This document shows positions 1 through 8,819 of a stretch of 32,786 nucleotides of DNA, in pieces. Origin of the DNA: Bacteroidia bacterium (GTDB lineage Bacteria > Bacteroidota > Bacteroidia > 2-12-FULL-35-15). A model generated the notes under the pieces. It saw only the letters and a program-made list of their open reading frames with translations. It was not told where the DNA came from and searched no databases. The stretch is from positions 1 through 32,786 of the forward strand of contig JAEUTT010000015.1 in NCBI GenBank assembly GCA_016787165.1. Reading direction: 5' to 3'. The position numbers were made by a program, and so were the translations under genes. The number at the start of each line of letters is the position of its first letter. Positions within the stretch are counted from its first letter, which is position 1.

Positions 1-1
1 G

Positions 2-718
2 GTTTTAATTATTTCTACTCCTCACGATTTGCCTAATTTTGAACGATTGTTAGGTGATGGAAAAAGTTTAGGATGCAAGTTTACATACGCTGTACAAGAA
101 GTCCCTAATGGCTTAGCACAAGCATTTGTTATAGGCGAAAAGTTTATTGGAAAAGATAAAGTAGCATTGGTGCTTGGGGATAATATTTTTTATGGAGCAG
201 GACTAGGTCGTTTATTACAAAAACATCAAGATCCAGATGGAGGAGTAGTTTTTGCTTACCATGTTTCTGACCCAGAACGATATGGTGTTGTTGATTTTGA
301 TGAATCAGGAAAAGTAATTTCTATTGAAGAAAAACCTACTCAGCCGAAATCAAACTATGCAGTTCCAGGATTGTATTTTTATGATAATTCGGTGGTTCAA
401 ATTGCAAAAGAATTAAAGCCTAGTCCGAGAGGGGAGTATGAAATTACTGATGTAAACAAAGAATATTTGAAACAAGGAAAATTAAGTGTTGGAATTTTGG
501 ATAGAGGAACAGCATGGTTAGACACAGGAACATTTCCTTCGTTAATGCAAGCAGGGCAATTTGTTCAGGTGATTGAAGAACGCCAAGGCTTACGCATTGG
601 ATGTATTGAAGAGGTTGCGTATCGCATGGGCTACATCAATAAAGAGCAACTAAAAAAACTAGCAGAACCATTGCTAAAAAGTGGTTATGGGGATTATTTA
701 ATGAAGTTAGCTCAATAG
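2..718 (+). CDS. rfbA: Glucose-1-phosphate thymidylyltransferase, 5'-truncated by window edge
   Basis: Makes dTDP-glucose from glucose 1-phosphate and dTTP, the first step of the dTDP-rhamnose branch that feeds surface polysaccharides; cytoplasmic. The reading frame is already open at base 2, and the first visible residues ([20 protein letters not shown]) are the family segment about 50 residues into the protein, so about 238 of the usual roughly 290 residues are present and the N-terminal GGSGTRL nucleotide-binding loop lies off the left edge. Visible family signatures are [44 protein letters not shown] and GTAWLDTGT, followed by the C-terminal helical part [19 protein letters not shown] at 29 is internal, not the start. 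The next gene follows after 30 nt in the same direction and is also a sugar-nucleotide enzyme, which fits a polysaccharide operon. Identity is very likely; only the missing N-terminus cannot be checked. Confidence 0.93.
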   Translation, partial: VLIISTPHDLPNFERLLGDGKSLGCKFTYAVQEVPNGLAQAFVIGEKFIGKDKVALVLGDNIFYGAGLGRLLQKHQDPDGGVVFAYHVSDPERYGVVDFDESGKVISIEEKPTQPKSNYAVPGLYFYDNSVVQIAKELKPSPRGEYEITDVNKEYLKQGKLSVGILDRGTAWLDTGTFPSLMQAGQFVQVIEERQGLRIGCIEEVAYRMGYINKEQLKKLAEPLLKSGYGDYLMKLAQ

Positions 719-748
719 TAGTTTGTCAAATGTGTCAATAAAATAAAA

Positions 749-1687
749 ATGATGATAAAAATTTTAGTTACCGGTGGAGCCGGTTTTATTCCAAGTTGTA
801 TAGCCGAAAAATTGGCTGAAAAAGCAGAAAATAGTTTAGTATTAGTAGACAACTTTTTAACAGGCCATCCTAGCAAAATCCCATCCTCTAAGCACAATAA
901 CATTAAGTTTATTAAATGCGATGTAAATAATTTTCAAGATATATCAAGTGTTTTTTACGCGTATCAATTTGATTATGTGTTTCATTACGCAGCAATGGTA
1001 GGTGTAAAGCGTACACAAGAGAATCCTGTTAGTGTATTGGAAGATATTTCAGGAATTAAAAATGTATTGATGCTTTCAAAAAATACTGGAGTAAAACGTG
1101 TTTATTTTTCATCATCATCCGAAGTGTATGGAGAACCAGTAGAGTTTCCGCAAAATGAACACACTACGCCATTAAATTCTCGTTTGCCTTATGCTATTGT
1201 AAAAAATATTGGCGAAGCATATTTAAAATCCTTCAAACAAGAATATGATTTAGATTATACCATATTCCGTTTCTTTAATACTTTTGGACCTAAGCAAAGT
1301 AAAGACTTTGTCATCTCTAAATTTATTTCAGCAGCCTTGAAAAATGATGACATAACTATTTATGGCGATGGATCACAAACGCGTACATTCTGTTATATCG
1401 ATGATAATATTACCGCAACTACAAATGCGTTTTATCAAAATAAGTTTATAAATGATGTTGTGAATGTAGGAGGAGATACTGAAATGCCAATTTTGGAAGT
1501 AGCAAAGTTGATTATTAAACTAACAGGCTCACAATCAAAAATTATTCACTTGCCAGCATTAAAAGATGGTGATATGACACGCAGAAGACCAGACACTGCA
1601 AAGATGCGTCAATTGTTAAATTCAGAACCTTTAACATTAGAGCAAGGATTGAAAAAATTATTGAACAACACATCATATATTTTATAA
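749..1687 (+). CDS. NAD-dependent epimerase/dehydratase (extended SDR, sugar-nucleotide)
   Basis: A 312-residue extended short-chain dehydrogenase acting on a nucleotide sugar; closest in feel to UDP-glucose 4-epimerases and UDP-glucuronate decarboxylases, but the exact substrate cannot be read from sequence. The N-terminal Rossmann motif is VTGGAGFIPS (residues 7-16); the third glycine of GxxGxxG is a proline (P15). The catalytic set is otherwise intact: SSSSEVYGEP at 121-130 and Y148-x3-K152. RFFNTFGPKQ and GDGSQTRTFCYIDD are the usual substrate-side motifs, and RRRPDTAKM near the C-terminus is typical of the family. ATG 749 is followed at once by ATG 752; either could be used. It lies 30 nt after rfbA and 1 nt before the polyprenyl synthase, so it probably shares their transcript. 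A role in surface polysaccharide precursor synthesis is inferred from rfbA next door. Confidence 0.85.
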   Translation: MMIKILVTGGAGFIPSCIAEKLAEKAENSLVLVDNFLTGHPSKIPSSKHNNIKFIKCDVNNFQDISSVFYAYQFDYVFHYAAMVGVKRTQENPVSVLEDISGIKNVLMLSKNTGVKRVYFSSSSEVYGEPVEFPQNEHTTPLNSRLPYAIVKNIGEAYLKSFKQEYDLDYTIFRFFNTFGPKQSKDFVISKFISAALKNDDITIYGDGSQTRTFCYIDDNITATTNAFYQNKFINDVVNVGGDTEMPILEVAKLIIKLTGSQSKIIHLPALKDGDMTRRRPDTAKMRQLLNSEPLTLEQGLKKLLNNTSYIL

Positions 1688-1688
1688 G

Positions 1689-2669
1689 TTGATTCAGATA
1701 GCCTCATATCAAAAGCAAATAGAAGAAGCCATAAAACAAAGTAAATATGGCTCTAATCCCAAAGAGCTGTACGAACCTATAGAATATATTATGTCGCTTG
1801 GCGGTAAACGTATGCGACCGGTATTGGTTTTAATGGCTTGTGATTTTTTTGATGGTGATGTTGCAAAAGCAATTCATCCTGCATTGGCAATAGAAATATT
1901 TCACAACTTTACTTTGGTGCATGATGATATTATGGATAACGCTCCTTTACGTAGAAATCAGCCAACAGTACACGAAAAATGGAATAGTAATATTGCTATT
2001 TTAAGTGGTGATGCTATGATGGTGAAAGCCTATCAAGAAATTTGTAAAGTCGAGCAACAGCTTTTACCGGAAGTATTATCAGTATTTAATGATACAGCAT
2101 TAAAAGTGTGTGAAGGACAACAAATGGACATGAACTTTGAAACACTTTCAAAAGTTAGTATTCCAACCTATCTAAAAATGATTGAGTTAAAAACGGCAGT
2201 ATTGTTAGGAGGGGCTCTTAAAATAGGAGCATTGGTGGGTGGCGCACGTACAGAAGATGCCGAACAGCTTTATGTTTTCGGAAAACACATTGGTATCGCA
2301 TTTCAATTACAAGACGATATTTTAGATGTGTATGCCGATACCGAAAAATTTGGGAAACAAAAAGGTGGCGATATCATTGCAAACAAAAAAACATACTTAA
2401 TGTTAAAGGCCATGGAAATGGCAGAAAGTAATCGTTATATGAAAGAGGAGCTACAACAATGGATAGCTGCACCTCAATTTAATCCTGCCGAAAAAGTAGA
2501 TGCCGTTACAAATATTTATAACTTTTTAAATGTGAAAGAATTGGCTCGAAACGAAATGAAAAAGCAATACGATATTGCAATTAAAGCTTTAAAAACGATT
2601 CCAGTTTCTGACGATAAAAAAAATATGCTTACCTCATTTGCCGATAGTTTAATGGTAAGAGAGGTTTAG
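1689..2669 (+). CDS. Polyprenyl (trans-isoprenyl) diphosphate synthase, TTG start
   Basis: Condenses isopentenyl diphosphate onto allylic diphosphates to give the chains used for quinones, undecaprenyl carrier precursors or carotenoids; 326 residues, cytoplasmic. Motifs in order: LGGKRMRP (37-44), first Asp-rich motif DDIMD (79-83) with RR following, GQQMD (143-147), KT (168-169), and FQLQDDILD with the second Asp-rich motif at 209-213. The aromatic residue F74 lies five residues before the first Asp motif, a position that limits chain length in archaeal-type GGPP synthases, so a C15-C20 product is plausible but not established. An in-frame TGA at 1662 and no in-frame ATG before the GGKR motif leave TTG 1689 as the only reasonable start; it is 1 nt after the preceding stop, suggesting translational coupling. 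A lipoprotein gene follows after 19 nt. Confidence 0.93.
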   Translation: MIQIASYQKQIEEAIKQSKYGSNPKELYEPIEYIMSLGGKRMRPVLVLMACDFFDGDVAKAIHPALAIEIFHNFTLVHDDIMDNAPLRRNQPTVHEKWNSNIAILSGDAMMVKAYQEICKVEQQLLPEVLSVFNDTALKVCEGQQMDMNFETLSKVSIPTYLKMIELKTAVLLGGALKIGALVGGARTEDAEQLYVFGKHIGIAFQLQDDILDVYADTEKFGKQKGGDIIANKKTYLMLKAMEMAESNRYMKEELQQWIAAPQFNPAEKVDAVTNIYNFLNVKELARNEMKKQYDIAIKALKTIPVSDDKKNMLTSFADSLMVREV

Positions 2670-2688
2670 CTTTTGAAATACGGCTAAA

Positions 2689-3342
2689 ATGAAAAAATTT
2701 CTTTATGTTTTAGTTTTAATATGCTTTCTGTTTTCTTCTTGCGAAAAAGAAGACAAGTATAACCACGTAAAAGTAAGTGGCACTTTGGTTTTTTATTGTG
2801 ACCAACCCTTTAATCCTGTTGAGGTTTCAATGATTGATTTAAACAGTTGGAACGGAAATGAATATTCAACAGTTATTAAAACAACTACGGATGCAACATC
2901 GTATTATTATTTTTTACTGGGTGCCAACTTGGAAAAATCGGCTGTTCCATACTTATTTTTTCACACAAATGCATATCGTACAATAAATCAAACTCCAACA
3001 ATTAAAAATACAGATAGCAGAAACACCCAAAATATGGGTTCAATATTTATATATGGACATTGTGAGGTTTATTATAATTTTAGCGATATAAATGCTATTG
3101 GAGGGCTTGACTCGGTTGTGTATACAGCTGTGAATGGCTTGAAAAATTTTAGAAGTATAAATAGATCAATTGTATTTTCAAACAATTTTGCATATCAAGT
3201 ATCAGGATTTGGGCTTGTTTCAGATCGAGATAATTATGTCGAATTGAAATTATATAAAAATGGCAATTTGGTTAAAACTCACTTAGATACCATACATCCT
3301 ACTTATCCCGGGCAAGTGTATAGTGAATCAATAAGTTTTTAA
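2689..3342 (+). CDS. Hypothetical lipoprotein
   Basis: A 217-residue protein I do not recognise. The N-terminus MKKFLYVLVLICFLFSSCEKED is a lipoprotein signal peptide: two lysines, a hydrophobic core, and the lipobox FSSC with Cys18 as the lipidation site. Acidic and lysine residues follow directly (CEKEDK), as in Bacteroidota lipoproteins that reach the outer membrane. The mature part is rich in aromatic residues and beta-prone sequence (YFLL, VYYNFSDI, YVELKLYKNGNLV) without recognisable catalytic motifs, so a beta-sandwich surface protein is a fair guess. It begins 19 nt after the polyprenyl synthase and may be co-transcribed; it ends 21 nt from the convergent T9SS cargo gene. Function unknown. 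Confidence 0.8.
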   Translation: MKKFLYVLVLICFLFSSCEKEDKYNHVKVSGTLVFYCDQPFNPVEVSMIDLNSWNGNEYSTVIKTTTDATSYYYFLLGANLEKSAVPYLFFHTNAYRTINQTPTIKNTDSRNTQNMGSIFIYGHCEVYYNFSDINAIGGLDSVVYTAVNGLKNFRSINRSIVFSNNFAYQVSGFGLVSDRDNYVELKLYKNGNLVKTHLDTIHPTYPGQVYSESISF

Positions 3343-3363
3343 TCAAATTGCCATTAGGAAAAA

Positions 3364-4746
3364 TTATTTCTGAATACTTATTTTTTTAACCTGTTTTGCT
3401 TCATTTATTTCTACTACAATAGAATACATTCCGCTTGTAAGATGATTGGTATTGTACCTTAAAATATGAGCCCCTTTTGTTTGTTCGCCATTCGAAATAT
3501 TTTCGACCAGTTTCCCGGTTATATCATAAATAGAGATGTTTATTTTCGACTGTTTATCAAGCGTAAAACAGATGTTTGTAAATTCATTCGCAGGATTTGG
3601 ATACACTAATAAATTCATAGTGTTATCTATATATTTTATTGATGTAGCCAATGATGGACCAAACGCTAAATCATCCACCAATAGTGTAGACTCTCCGTGC
3701 GGATCGGATCCTCCTACAAACGGTAAAATAGCAATTGTTGCACTATCAGGAGTTCCACTAAACATTCCATCATAATAGATAGGAGTATTAAAAACTCTAT
3801 AGTTTGGTGCTGCAGTATCATTTTGATAAAATCCCCAACCTACTTGAACACCACTTGAAAACATCACCACACCAATAGTTAATGTATCATTATTTTGAGG
3901 GTTGAATTTATAATAACCGCTAAAAATAGTATCTCTAAAATTAACTGAAAAGCCGGGTAGTAAGTCTGATTGACCTTGTGGGCCTGCTAATAAATAACCT
4001 GGCTGTAAACCCATTGGAGTATTTACATTTTCAATTTTTGCAGCATAAAGTCCAGAATAACTATCTGTACTTTTGTTTACTGGTAAAGCGGGTGCTCCTG
4101 TAAAGTAAATATTTGAGCTGGTCCATGATACAGGCTCTTCATTTGTAAAAACACCCCAATTTTCTAAGTTGCCATTTGGAACAGGAGCCGTTGTTCCTCC
4201 CACAAAATGAATATCATCAACTATAACGTAACCTCCTGTAAATCCGGCATCCGGGTTAGTAGAGGTGAATCCTATAATTAAACTATCAGGTGTTAGTCCT
4301 GAACTGTAGTTGACTTTAAATGCTTTTCTCTCAAATACAGAAGTATTGTTGCCATAAATATGATACAAATCTTGACTGATAAAATTACCTCCGTTTTTAA
4401 ACATCATTAATACCCAAGCTGAATCTCCTAAAGGAATATCATATTTGAAAAATGCAACCAATGAATCGGGTTTAGCATTAAAAGGAATTCCTCCTATAAA
4501 ATTCCCCTCATCTGCATTTCCATAAAGAATAGCACCTGGTTCATTTGTATTTGCAGGGTTTCTTTCAATTTTTACTGCATGCGTTCCATTATGAGGTGCT
4601 GCCTGAGTAACAGAACCGTAAATTCTCCAGCCTAAAGGAAGTGTTTGGTTTGTTGTGTTCCAGTTTTCAAAACCCGAATTTGGTATTTGAGAAAAGGCTG
4701 TAAGGCCAATAAAAAGGCTTAAAATAGAGTAAATGTATTTTTTCAT
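3364..4746 (-). CDS. Secreted T9SS cargo protein with two tandem similar domains
   Basis: A 460-residue exported protein. Residues 1-19 are a Sec signal peptide (MKKYIYSILSLFIGLTAFS, cleavage near Gln20). Two regions of similar design follow: the first starts IPNSGFENWN (21-30) and ends VIVDDIHFVGG near 175-185; the second starts VPNGNLENWG near 190 and ends LLVDDLAFGPS near 360. Both open with an xPNxxxENW segment, contain a HAVKIE or YAAKIENV strand, and close with VDD, which suggests duplicated carbohydrate-binding-like beta-sandwich modules. The last about 80 residues are a type A Por secretion C-terminal sorting domain: LLVYPNPANEF, ISIYDITGKLV, LTSGMYSIVVE, KKISIQK. The protein should cross the outer membrane by the type IX system and be anchored or released there. 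Ligand unknown. It is transcribed alone, divergently from icmF. Confidence 0.88.
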   Translation of the reverse strand: MKKYIYSILSLFIGLTAFSQIPNSGFENWNTTNQTLPLGWRIYGSVTQAAPHNGTHAVKIERNPANTNEPGAILYGNADEGNFIGGIPFNAKPDSLVAFFKYDIPLGDSAWVLMMFKNGGNFISQDLYHIYGNNTSVFERKAFKVNYSSGLTPDSLIIGFTSTNPDAGFTGGYVIVDDIHFVGGTTAPVPNGNLENWGVFTNEEPVSWTSSNIYFTGAPALPVNKSTDSYSGLYAAKIENVNTPMGLQPGYLLAGPQGQSDLLPGFSVNFRDTIFSGYYKFNPQNNDTLTIGVVMFSSGVQVGWGFYQNDTAAPNYRVFNTPIYYDGMFSGTPDSATIAILPFVGGSDPHGESTLLVDDLAFGPSLATSIKYIDNTMNLLVYPNPANEFTNICFTLDKQSKINISIYDITGKLVENISNGEQTKGAHILRYNTNHLTSGMYSIVVEINEAKQVKKISIQK

Positions 4747-4803
4747 GTTTTAAAATTTAAGTGTTAATAATGAGCAATTTAATACTTTTTTGCAAAGAAC
4801 AAA

Positions 4804-4817
4804 ATGACGCTCGTCAT
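4804..4817. promoter_or_regulatory. Candidate operator: 14-bp palindrome upstream of icmF promoter
   Basis: ATGACG and CGTCAT form perfect 6-bp arms around CT. The palindrome lies 13 nt upstream of the proposed -33 box of icmF, in the divergent gap between icmF and the T9SS cargo gene. Such sites often bind a dimeric repressor or activator; the regulator is unknown and no regulator gene is adjacent. Role inferred from position and symmetry only. Confidence 0.3.
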
Positions 4818-4830
4818 ATTAAATTCTTGC

Positions 4831-4861
4831 TTGTCGAAACAGCCTTATTTCGTTATATTTG
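4831..4861 (+). promoter_or_regulatory. Bacteroidota-type promoter of icmF
   Basis: TATATTTG at 4854-4861 is an exact match to the -7 consensus TAnnTTTG, with TTG at 4831-4833 as the -33 element and a 20-nt spacer, inside the 17-23 nt range known for this phylum. Transcription would start around 4867, about 46 nt before the icmF ATG, placing the small palindrome at 4864-4883 at the very 5' end of the mRNA. Confidence 0.55.
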
Positions 4862-4863
4862 TA

Positions 4864-4883
4864 CCTGCCTGCCGTTAGGTAGG
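4864..4883. repeat. Small GC-rich palindrome, copy 1
   Basis: Arms CCTGCCT and AGGTAGG (one G-T wobble) enclose a 6-nt loop. The unit differs from the palindrome at 10797-10816 at only 3 of 20 positions and is far richer in G+C than its surroundings, so both are probably copies of one interspersed repeat. Here it overlaps the predicted icmF transcription start and would fold at the 5' end of that mRNA. Confidence 0.6.
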
Positions 4884-4913
4884 GCTTAAGTAAATTATAC
4901 TCAATTATAAACG

Positions 4914-7900
4914 ATGAACACATTTGTTACCGAACCTTACAAGGCAAAAAATAAAATAAGAATTGTTACTGCTGCATCACTTTTTGATGGACATGATGCT
5001 GCAATAAACATTATGCGCAGAATCATTCAAGCAAGTGGTGTTGAAGTAATCCATTTAGGACATGATAGAAGTGTGCAAGAAATTGTTAATTGTGCAATCC
5101 AAGAAGATGCGAATGCAATTGCACTTACATCCTACCAAGGTGGACACATGGAATTTTTTAAATACATGTACGACCTGTTAAAAGAAAATGGTTGCGGACA
5201 TATCAAAATTTTTGGTGGTGGTGGCGGAACTATACTTCCAACTGAGATAGAAGAATTACATGCTTATGGTATTACACGCATTTATGCTCCTGATGATGGG
5301 CGAGCAATGGGATTGCAAGGTATGATTAACGATATGCTTGAAAAATGTGACTTCCCAACAGGTACGAACTTAAATGGAGAAGTAAAACATTTAAAAGAAA
5401 AAGATGTAAAATCAATTGCTAAATTAATTTCTGCTGCTGAAAATTTTCCAGCAGAATTTGCACAATTTAGTACCGAAATAGCGAATATCGCAAAAACAAA
5501 AGTTACTCCCGTACTTGGTATTACTGGAACGGGTGGTGCTGGAAAATCATCATTGGTGGATGAGTTGGTGCGTAGATTTTTGATTGATTTCAAAGAAAAA
5601 ACAATTGCTATCATTTCTGTTGATCCATCAAAACGCAAAACAGGTGGAGCTCTATTAGGCGATAGAATTCGTATGAATGCTATTAAAAATGAACGCGTGT
5701 ACATGCGCTCGTTAGCTACCCGCCAAAGTAATTTAGCCTTATCAAAATATGTAAAAGAAGCTGTTGAAATTGTAAAAGCTGCAAACTATGATTTAATCAT
5801 TTTAGAAACTTCCGGTATCGGACAAAGTGATACTGAAATCACAGAACATAGCGATATGAGTTTGTATGTGATGACACCGGAGTATGGCGCAGCAACCCAA
5901 TTGGAAAAAATTGACATGCTTGATTTTGCCGACATCATTGCATTAAATAAATTTGACAAACGAGGCGCATTGGATGCACTTCGTGATGTAAAAAAACAGT
6001 ACAAACGAAACCATCAGTTGTGGGATGTAGATGATGATGTAGTTCCTGTTTATGGAACCATTGCTTCACAGTTTAATGACCCCGGCATGAATAAATTGTA
6101 CAAAGCAATTGTAAACATGCTGGCAGAAAAAACCGGTGCTGATTTAAAATCTAATTTCAGCGTAACGGATGAAATGAGCGAAAAGATTTACATCATTCCT
6201 CCTCATCGTACACGCTATTTAGCAGAGATTGCGGAAAACAACCGCGGGTATGATAAATGGGTGGACGAACAAAAAGAATTAGCACAGAAATTATATTCTA
6301 TCCGTAAATCTATTGAAGCATTAAAAGAATCAAAGGTTGAAGATAAAGATAGAATCATTAAAGGACTGGAAGAAACGTATGCACAAATTGGATTATCATT
6401 TGACGGACATAATAAACAGATTATTGAAGGTTGGGCTGATAAAGTTCAGCAATACAAAAATGAATTTTTTATTTTCAAAGTGCGCGATAAAGAAATTAAA
6501 ATTCAAACGCATTACGAATCATTAGCACATACACAAATTCCAAAGGTATCAACACCACGTTATGAAGCATGGGGCGATATTTTAAAATGGAACTTACAAG
6601 AGAACGTACCGGGGGAATTCCCTTACACAGCAGGTGTGTTTCCATTTAAGCGCGAAGGAGAAGATCCAACACGTATGTTTGCAGGTGAAGGTGGACCGGA
6701 GCGTACCAATAGACGTTTTCACTATGTGAGTTTAGGAATGCCTGCACACCGCTTGAGTACAGCATTTGACAGTGTTACCTTATATGGACAAGATCCAAAC
6801 ATTCGTCCGGATATTTATGGAAAGATCGGCAACTCAGGAGTTTCCATCTGTTGTTTAGATGATGCTAAAAAATTATATAGCGGATTTAATTTAGCTGATC
6901 CGAAAACCTCGGTATCCATGACCATTAACGGTCCGGCAGCTATCTTAACCGGATTCTTTATGAATGCGGCTATCGATCAACAATGCGAAATTTATATTAA
7001 AGCAAATGGTTTAGAAAAAGAAGTCGAATCTAAAATTCAACAAATCTACAAATCAAAAAATGTAAATCGTCCGAAATACCAAGGACCACTGCCCGAAGGA
7101 AACGATGGTTTAGGTTTAATGTTATTGGGCGTTACGGGCGATCAAGTATTACCGAAAGATGTATATGAAAAAATTAAAACAGAAACTATTGCTGCTGTTC
7201 GTGGTACTGTTCAAGCCGATATTTTAAAAGAAGATCAGGCACAAAATACATGTATTTTCTCTACTGAATTTGCATTGCGTTTGATGGGTGATATGCAGGA
7301 TTACTTTATCCAAAAGAATATTCGCAATTTTTATTCTGTTTCTATTTCAGGCTATCACATTGCCGAAGCAGGAGCGAATCCTATCACACAATTAGCATTA
7401 ACATTATCAAACGGATTTACATACGTTGAATATTATGTAAGTCGCGGAATGGACATCAATAAATTTGCTCCAAACTTATCTTTCTTCTTTAGCAATGGTA
7501 TCGACCCCGAATATTCAGTGATCGGACGTGTAGCACGAAGAATTTGGGCAAAAGCAATGAAATTAAAATACAATGCGAATGAGCGTTCACAAATGTTGAA
7601 GTATCACATTCAAACATCCGGCCGTTCATTACACGCACAAGAAATTGATTTTAATGATATTCGTACAACGCTACAAGCATTGTATGCTATTTATGATAAT
7701 TGCAATTCATTACACACCAATGCGTATGATGAAGCAATTACAACTCCAACTGAAGAATCGGTTCGTAGAGCAATGGCCATTCAGTTAATCATTAACCGTG
7801 AGTTAGGGTTAGCAAAAAATGAAAATCCATTGCAAGGTTCGTTCATCATTGAAGAATTAACCGATTTAGTGGAAGAAGCTGTATTGTTAGAATTTGAGCG

Positions 7901-8300
7901 TATAACAGAACGTGGCGGTGTATTGGGTGCAATGGAAACCATGTATCAACGTGGAAAAATTCAAGAAGAAAGTTTGTATTATGAAACACTAAAACATACA
8001 GGTGAATATCCAATCATTGGCGTAAATACCTTCTTATCATCAAAAGGCTCTCCAACGGTATTGCCAAAAGAAGTTATTCGTGCAACAGATGAAGAAAAGA
8101 ATTATCAGATAAGCATGTTATCTGAACTTCAACAAGGGAATGCTGATAAATCAACAGCATTATTGAGAGAGTTGCAAACATTGGCTATTCAAAACAAAAA
8201 TATTTTTGAAGGTATCATGGAAACCTCTAAATATTGTTCATTGGGACAAATTACCAATGCATTGTTTGAAGTGGGTGGACAGTATAGAAGAAATATGTAA
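4914..8300 (+). CDS. icmF: Fused isobutyryl-CoA mutase IcmF (B12 domain - G-protein chaperone - mutase)
   Basis: Adenosylcobalamin enzyme interconverting isobutyryl-CoA and n-butyryl-CoA, with its GTPase chaperone fused in; 1128 residues, cytoplasmic. Order: cobalamin-binding domain at about 14-150 with DGHDAA (D25, H27 the predicted cobalt ligand); MeaB/ArgK-like GTPase at about 195-415 with Walker A GTGGAGKS (205-212), ETSGIGQ and NKFD (345-348); linker; mutase barrel from about 550 to the end. Phe589 (RMFAG) and Gln777 (DQAQNT) align by motif with Tyr89 and Arg207 of Propionibacterium methylmalonyl-CoA mutase; Phe and Gln mark isobutyryl-type enzymes, which lack the arginine that binds the methylmalonyl carboxylate. 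About 70 extra residues (about 692-762) lie between them relative to MCM. ATG 4914 leaves the normal short N-terminus. A zinc-ribbon membrane protein follows after 2 nt. IcmF enzymes can also act on isovaleryl/pivalyl-CoA. Confidence 0.93.
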   Translation: MNTFVTEPYKAKNKIRIVTAASLFDGHDAAINIMRRIIQASGVEVIHLGHDRSVQEIVNCAIQEDANAIALTSYQGGHMEFFKYMYDLLKENGCGHIKIFGGGGGTILPTEIEELHAYGITRIYAPDDGRAMGLQGMINDMLEKCDFPTGTNLNGEVKHLKEKDVKSIAKLISAAENFPAEFAQFSTEIANIAKTKVTPVLGITGTGGAGKSSLVDELVRRFLIDFKEKTIAIISVDPSKRKTGGALLGDRIRMNAIKNERVYMRSLATRQSNLALSKYVKEAVEIVKAANYDLIILETSGIGQSDTEITEHSDMSLYVMTPEYGAATQLEKIDMLDFADIIALNKFDKRGALDALRDVKKQYKRNHQLWDVDDDVVPVYGTIASQFNDPGMNKLYKAIVNMLAEKTGADLKSNFSVTDEMSEKIYIIPPHRTRYLAEIAENNRGYDKWVDEQKELAQKLYSIRKSIEALKESKVEDKDRIIKGLEETYAQIGLSFDGHNKQIIEGWADKVQQYKNEFFIFKVRDKEIKIQTHYESLAHTQIPKVSTPRYEAWGDILKWNLQENVPGEFPYTAGVFPFKREGEDPTRMFAGEGGPERTNRRFHYVSLGMPAHRLSTAFDSVTLYGQDPNIRPDIYGKIGNSGVSICCLDDAKKLYSGFNLADPKTSVSMTINGPAAILTGFFMNAAIDQQCEIYIKANGLEKEVESKIQQIYKSKNVNRPKYQGPLPEGNDGLGLMLLGVTGDQVLPKDVYEKIKTETIAAVRGTVQADILKEDQAQNTCIFSTEFALRLMGDMQDYFIQKNIRNFYSVSISGYHIAEAGANPITQLALTLSNGFTYVEYYVSRGMDINKFAPNLSFFFSNGIDPEYSVIGRVARRIWAKAMKLKYNANERSQMLKYHIQTSGRSLHAQEIDFNDIRTTLQALYAIYDNCNSLHTNAYDEAITTPTEESVRRAMAIQLIINRELGLAKNENPLQGSFIIEELTDLVEEAVLLEFERITERGGVLGAMETMYQRGKIQEESLYYETLKHTGEYPIIGVNTFLSSKGSPTVLPKEVIRATDEEKNYQISMLSELQQGNADKSTALLRELQTLAIQNKNIFEGIMETSKYCSLGQITNALFEVGGQYRRNM

Positions 8301-8302
8301 TC

Positions 8303-8728
8303 ATGACAATTAGCTCAATATTTACCATATTGGGATGGGGATTTTTAGTGATATTTTTCATGGTTGTTTTGTTCTTTATTTTAATGGCTGAAAAAGTTAT
8401 AAAACGAACAGAAACTACAATTAAAATAGAAAGGTTCCTAGAAACCATGATAGGAAGTTCCTTCAATATAATATTACATGGATTAGGAAGATTAGTATCG
8501 AAACAAATTGAAAATAGTAGATTAAAATTTATTTGTAAATATTGTGGCTATGCAGATGATGTACAAAGAGAATTTCGCATAAACTGTTCTAAAGATGCCT
8601 CAGGAATTAGTTATGAAGATAAATTCCCATTTAAATGTAGACATTGTCACAAAAGATTCGACAAAGCTTTTAAATATTGTCCTAGCTGCAAAAAAAGTAA
8701 CAGTGGGTTAGTCAATGATTATTTTTAG
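8303..8728 (+). CDS. Membrane-anchored zinc-ribbon protein, coupled to icmF
   Basis: A 141-residue protein I cannot assign to a named family. Residues about 5-29 form one hydrophobic segment (SIFTILGWGFLVIFFMVVLFFILMA), followed by a basic amphipathic stretch and then a Cys-rich C-terminal half: C78-x2-C81, C95, C112-x2-C115 (CRHC) and C126-x2-C129 (CPSC). Two or more CxxC pairs with intervening basic residues suggest one or two zinc ribbons on the cytoplasmic side. Its ATG lies only 2 nt after the icmF stop, so it is probably translationally coupled to the mutase. The next gene is 91 nt away with no clear terminator between. Whether it helps B12/mutase assembly, or merely sits in the operon, cannot be told. 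Real gene: likely; function: unknown. Confidence 0.72.
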   Translation: MTISSIFTILGWGFLVIFFMVVLFFILMAEKVIKRTETTIKIERFLETMIGSSFNIILHGLGRLVSKQIENSRLKFICKYCGYADDVQREFRINCSKDASGISYEDKFPFKCRHCHKRFDKAFKYCPSCKKSNSGLVNDYF

Positions 8729-8819
8729 TTATTCTCAAGGATTAAAATTATTTCCGAACAATTAAAAAATAAATGCTAAAAATAAATGCCTGCTTCAAAG
8801 CAGTAAAAAAATAAAAACC

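Noticed and set aside
4980-5004. IcmF cobalamin motif DGHDAA lacks the usual Gly of DxHxxG
   Set aside because: The IcmF branch commonly shows Ala or Ser here as far as I recall, and the His ligand is present, so it is not evidence of inactivity.
8788-8806. Small hairpin CTGCTT/AAGCAG before the AIM24 gene
   Set aside because: Stem is 6 bp at most with no usable loop and no following T tract on the coding strand; not a credible terminator.
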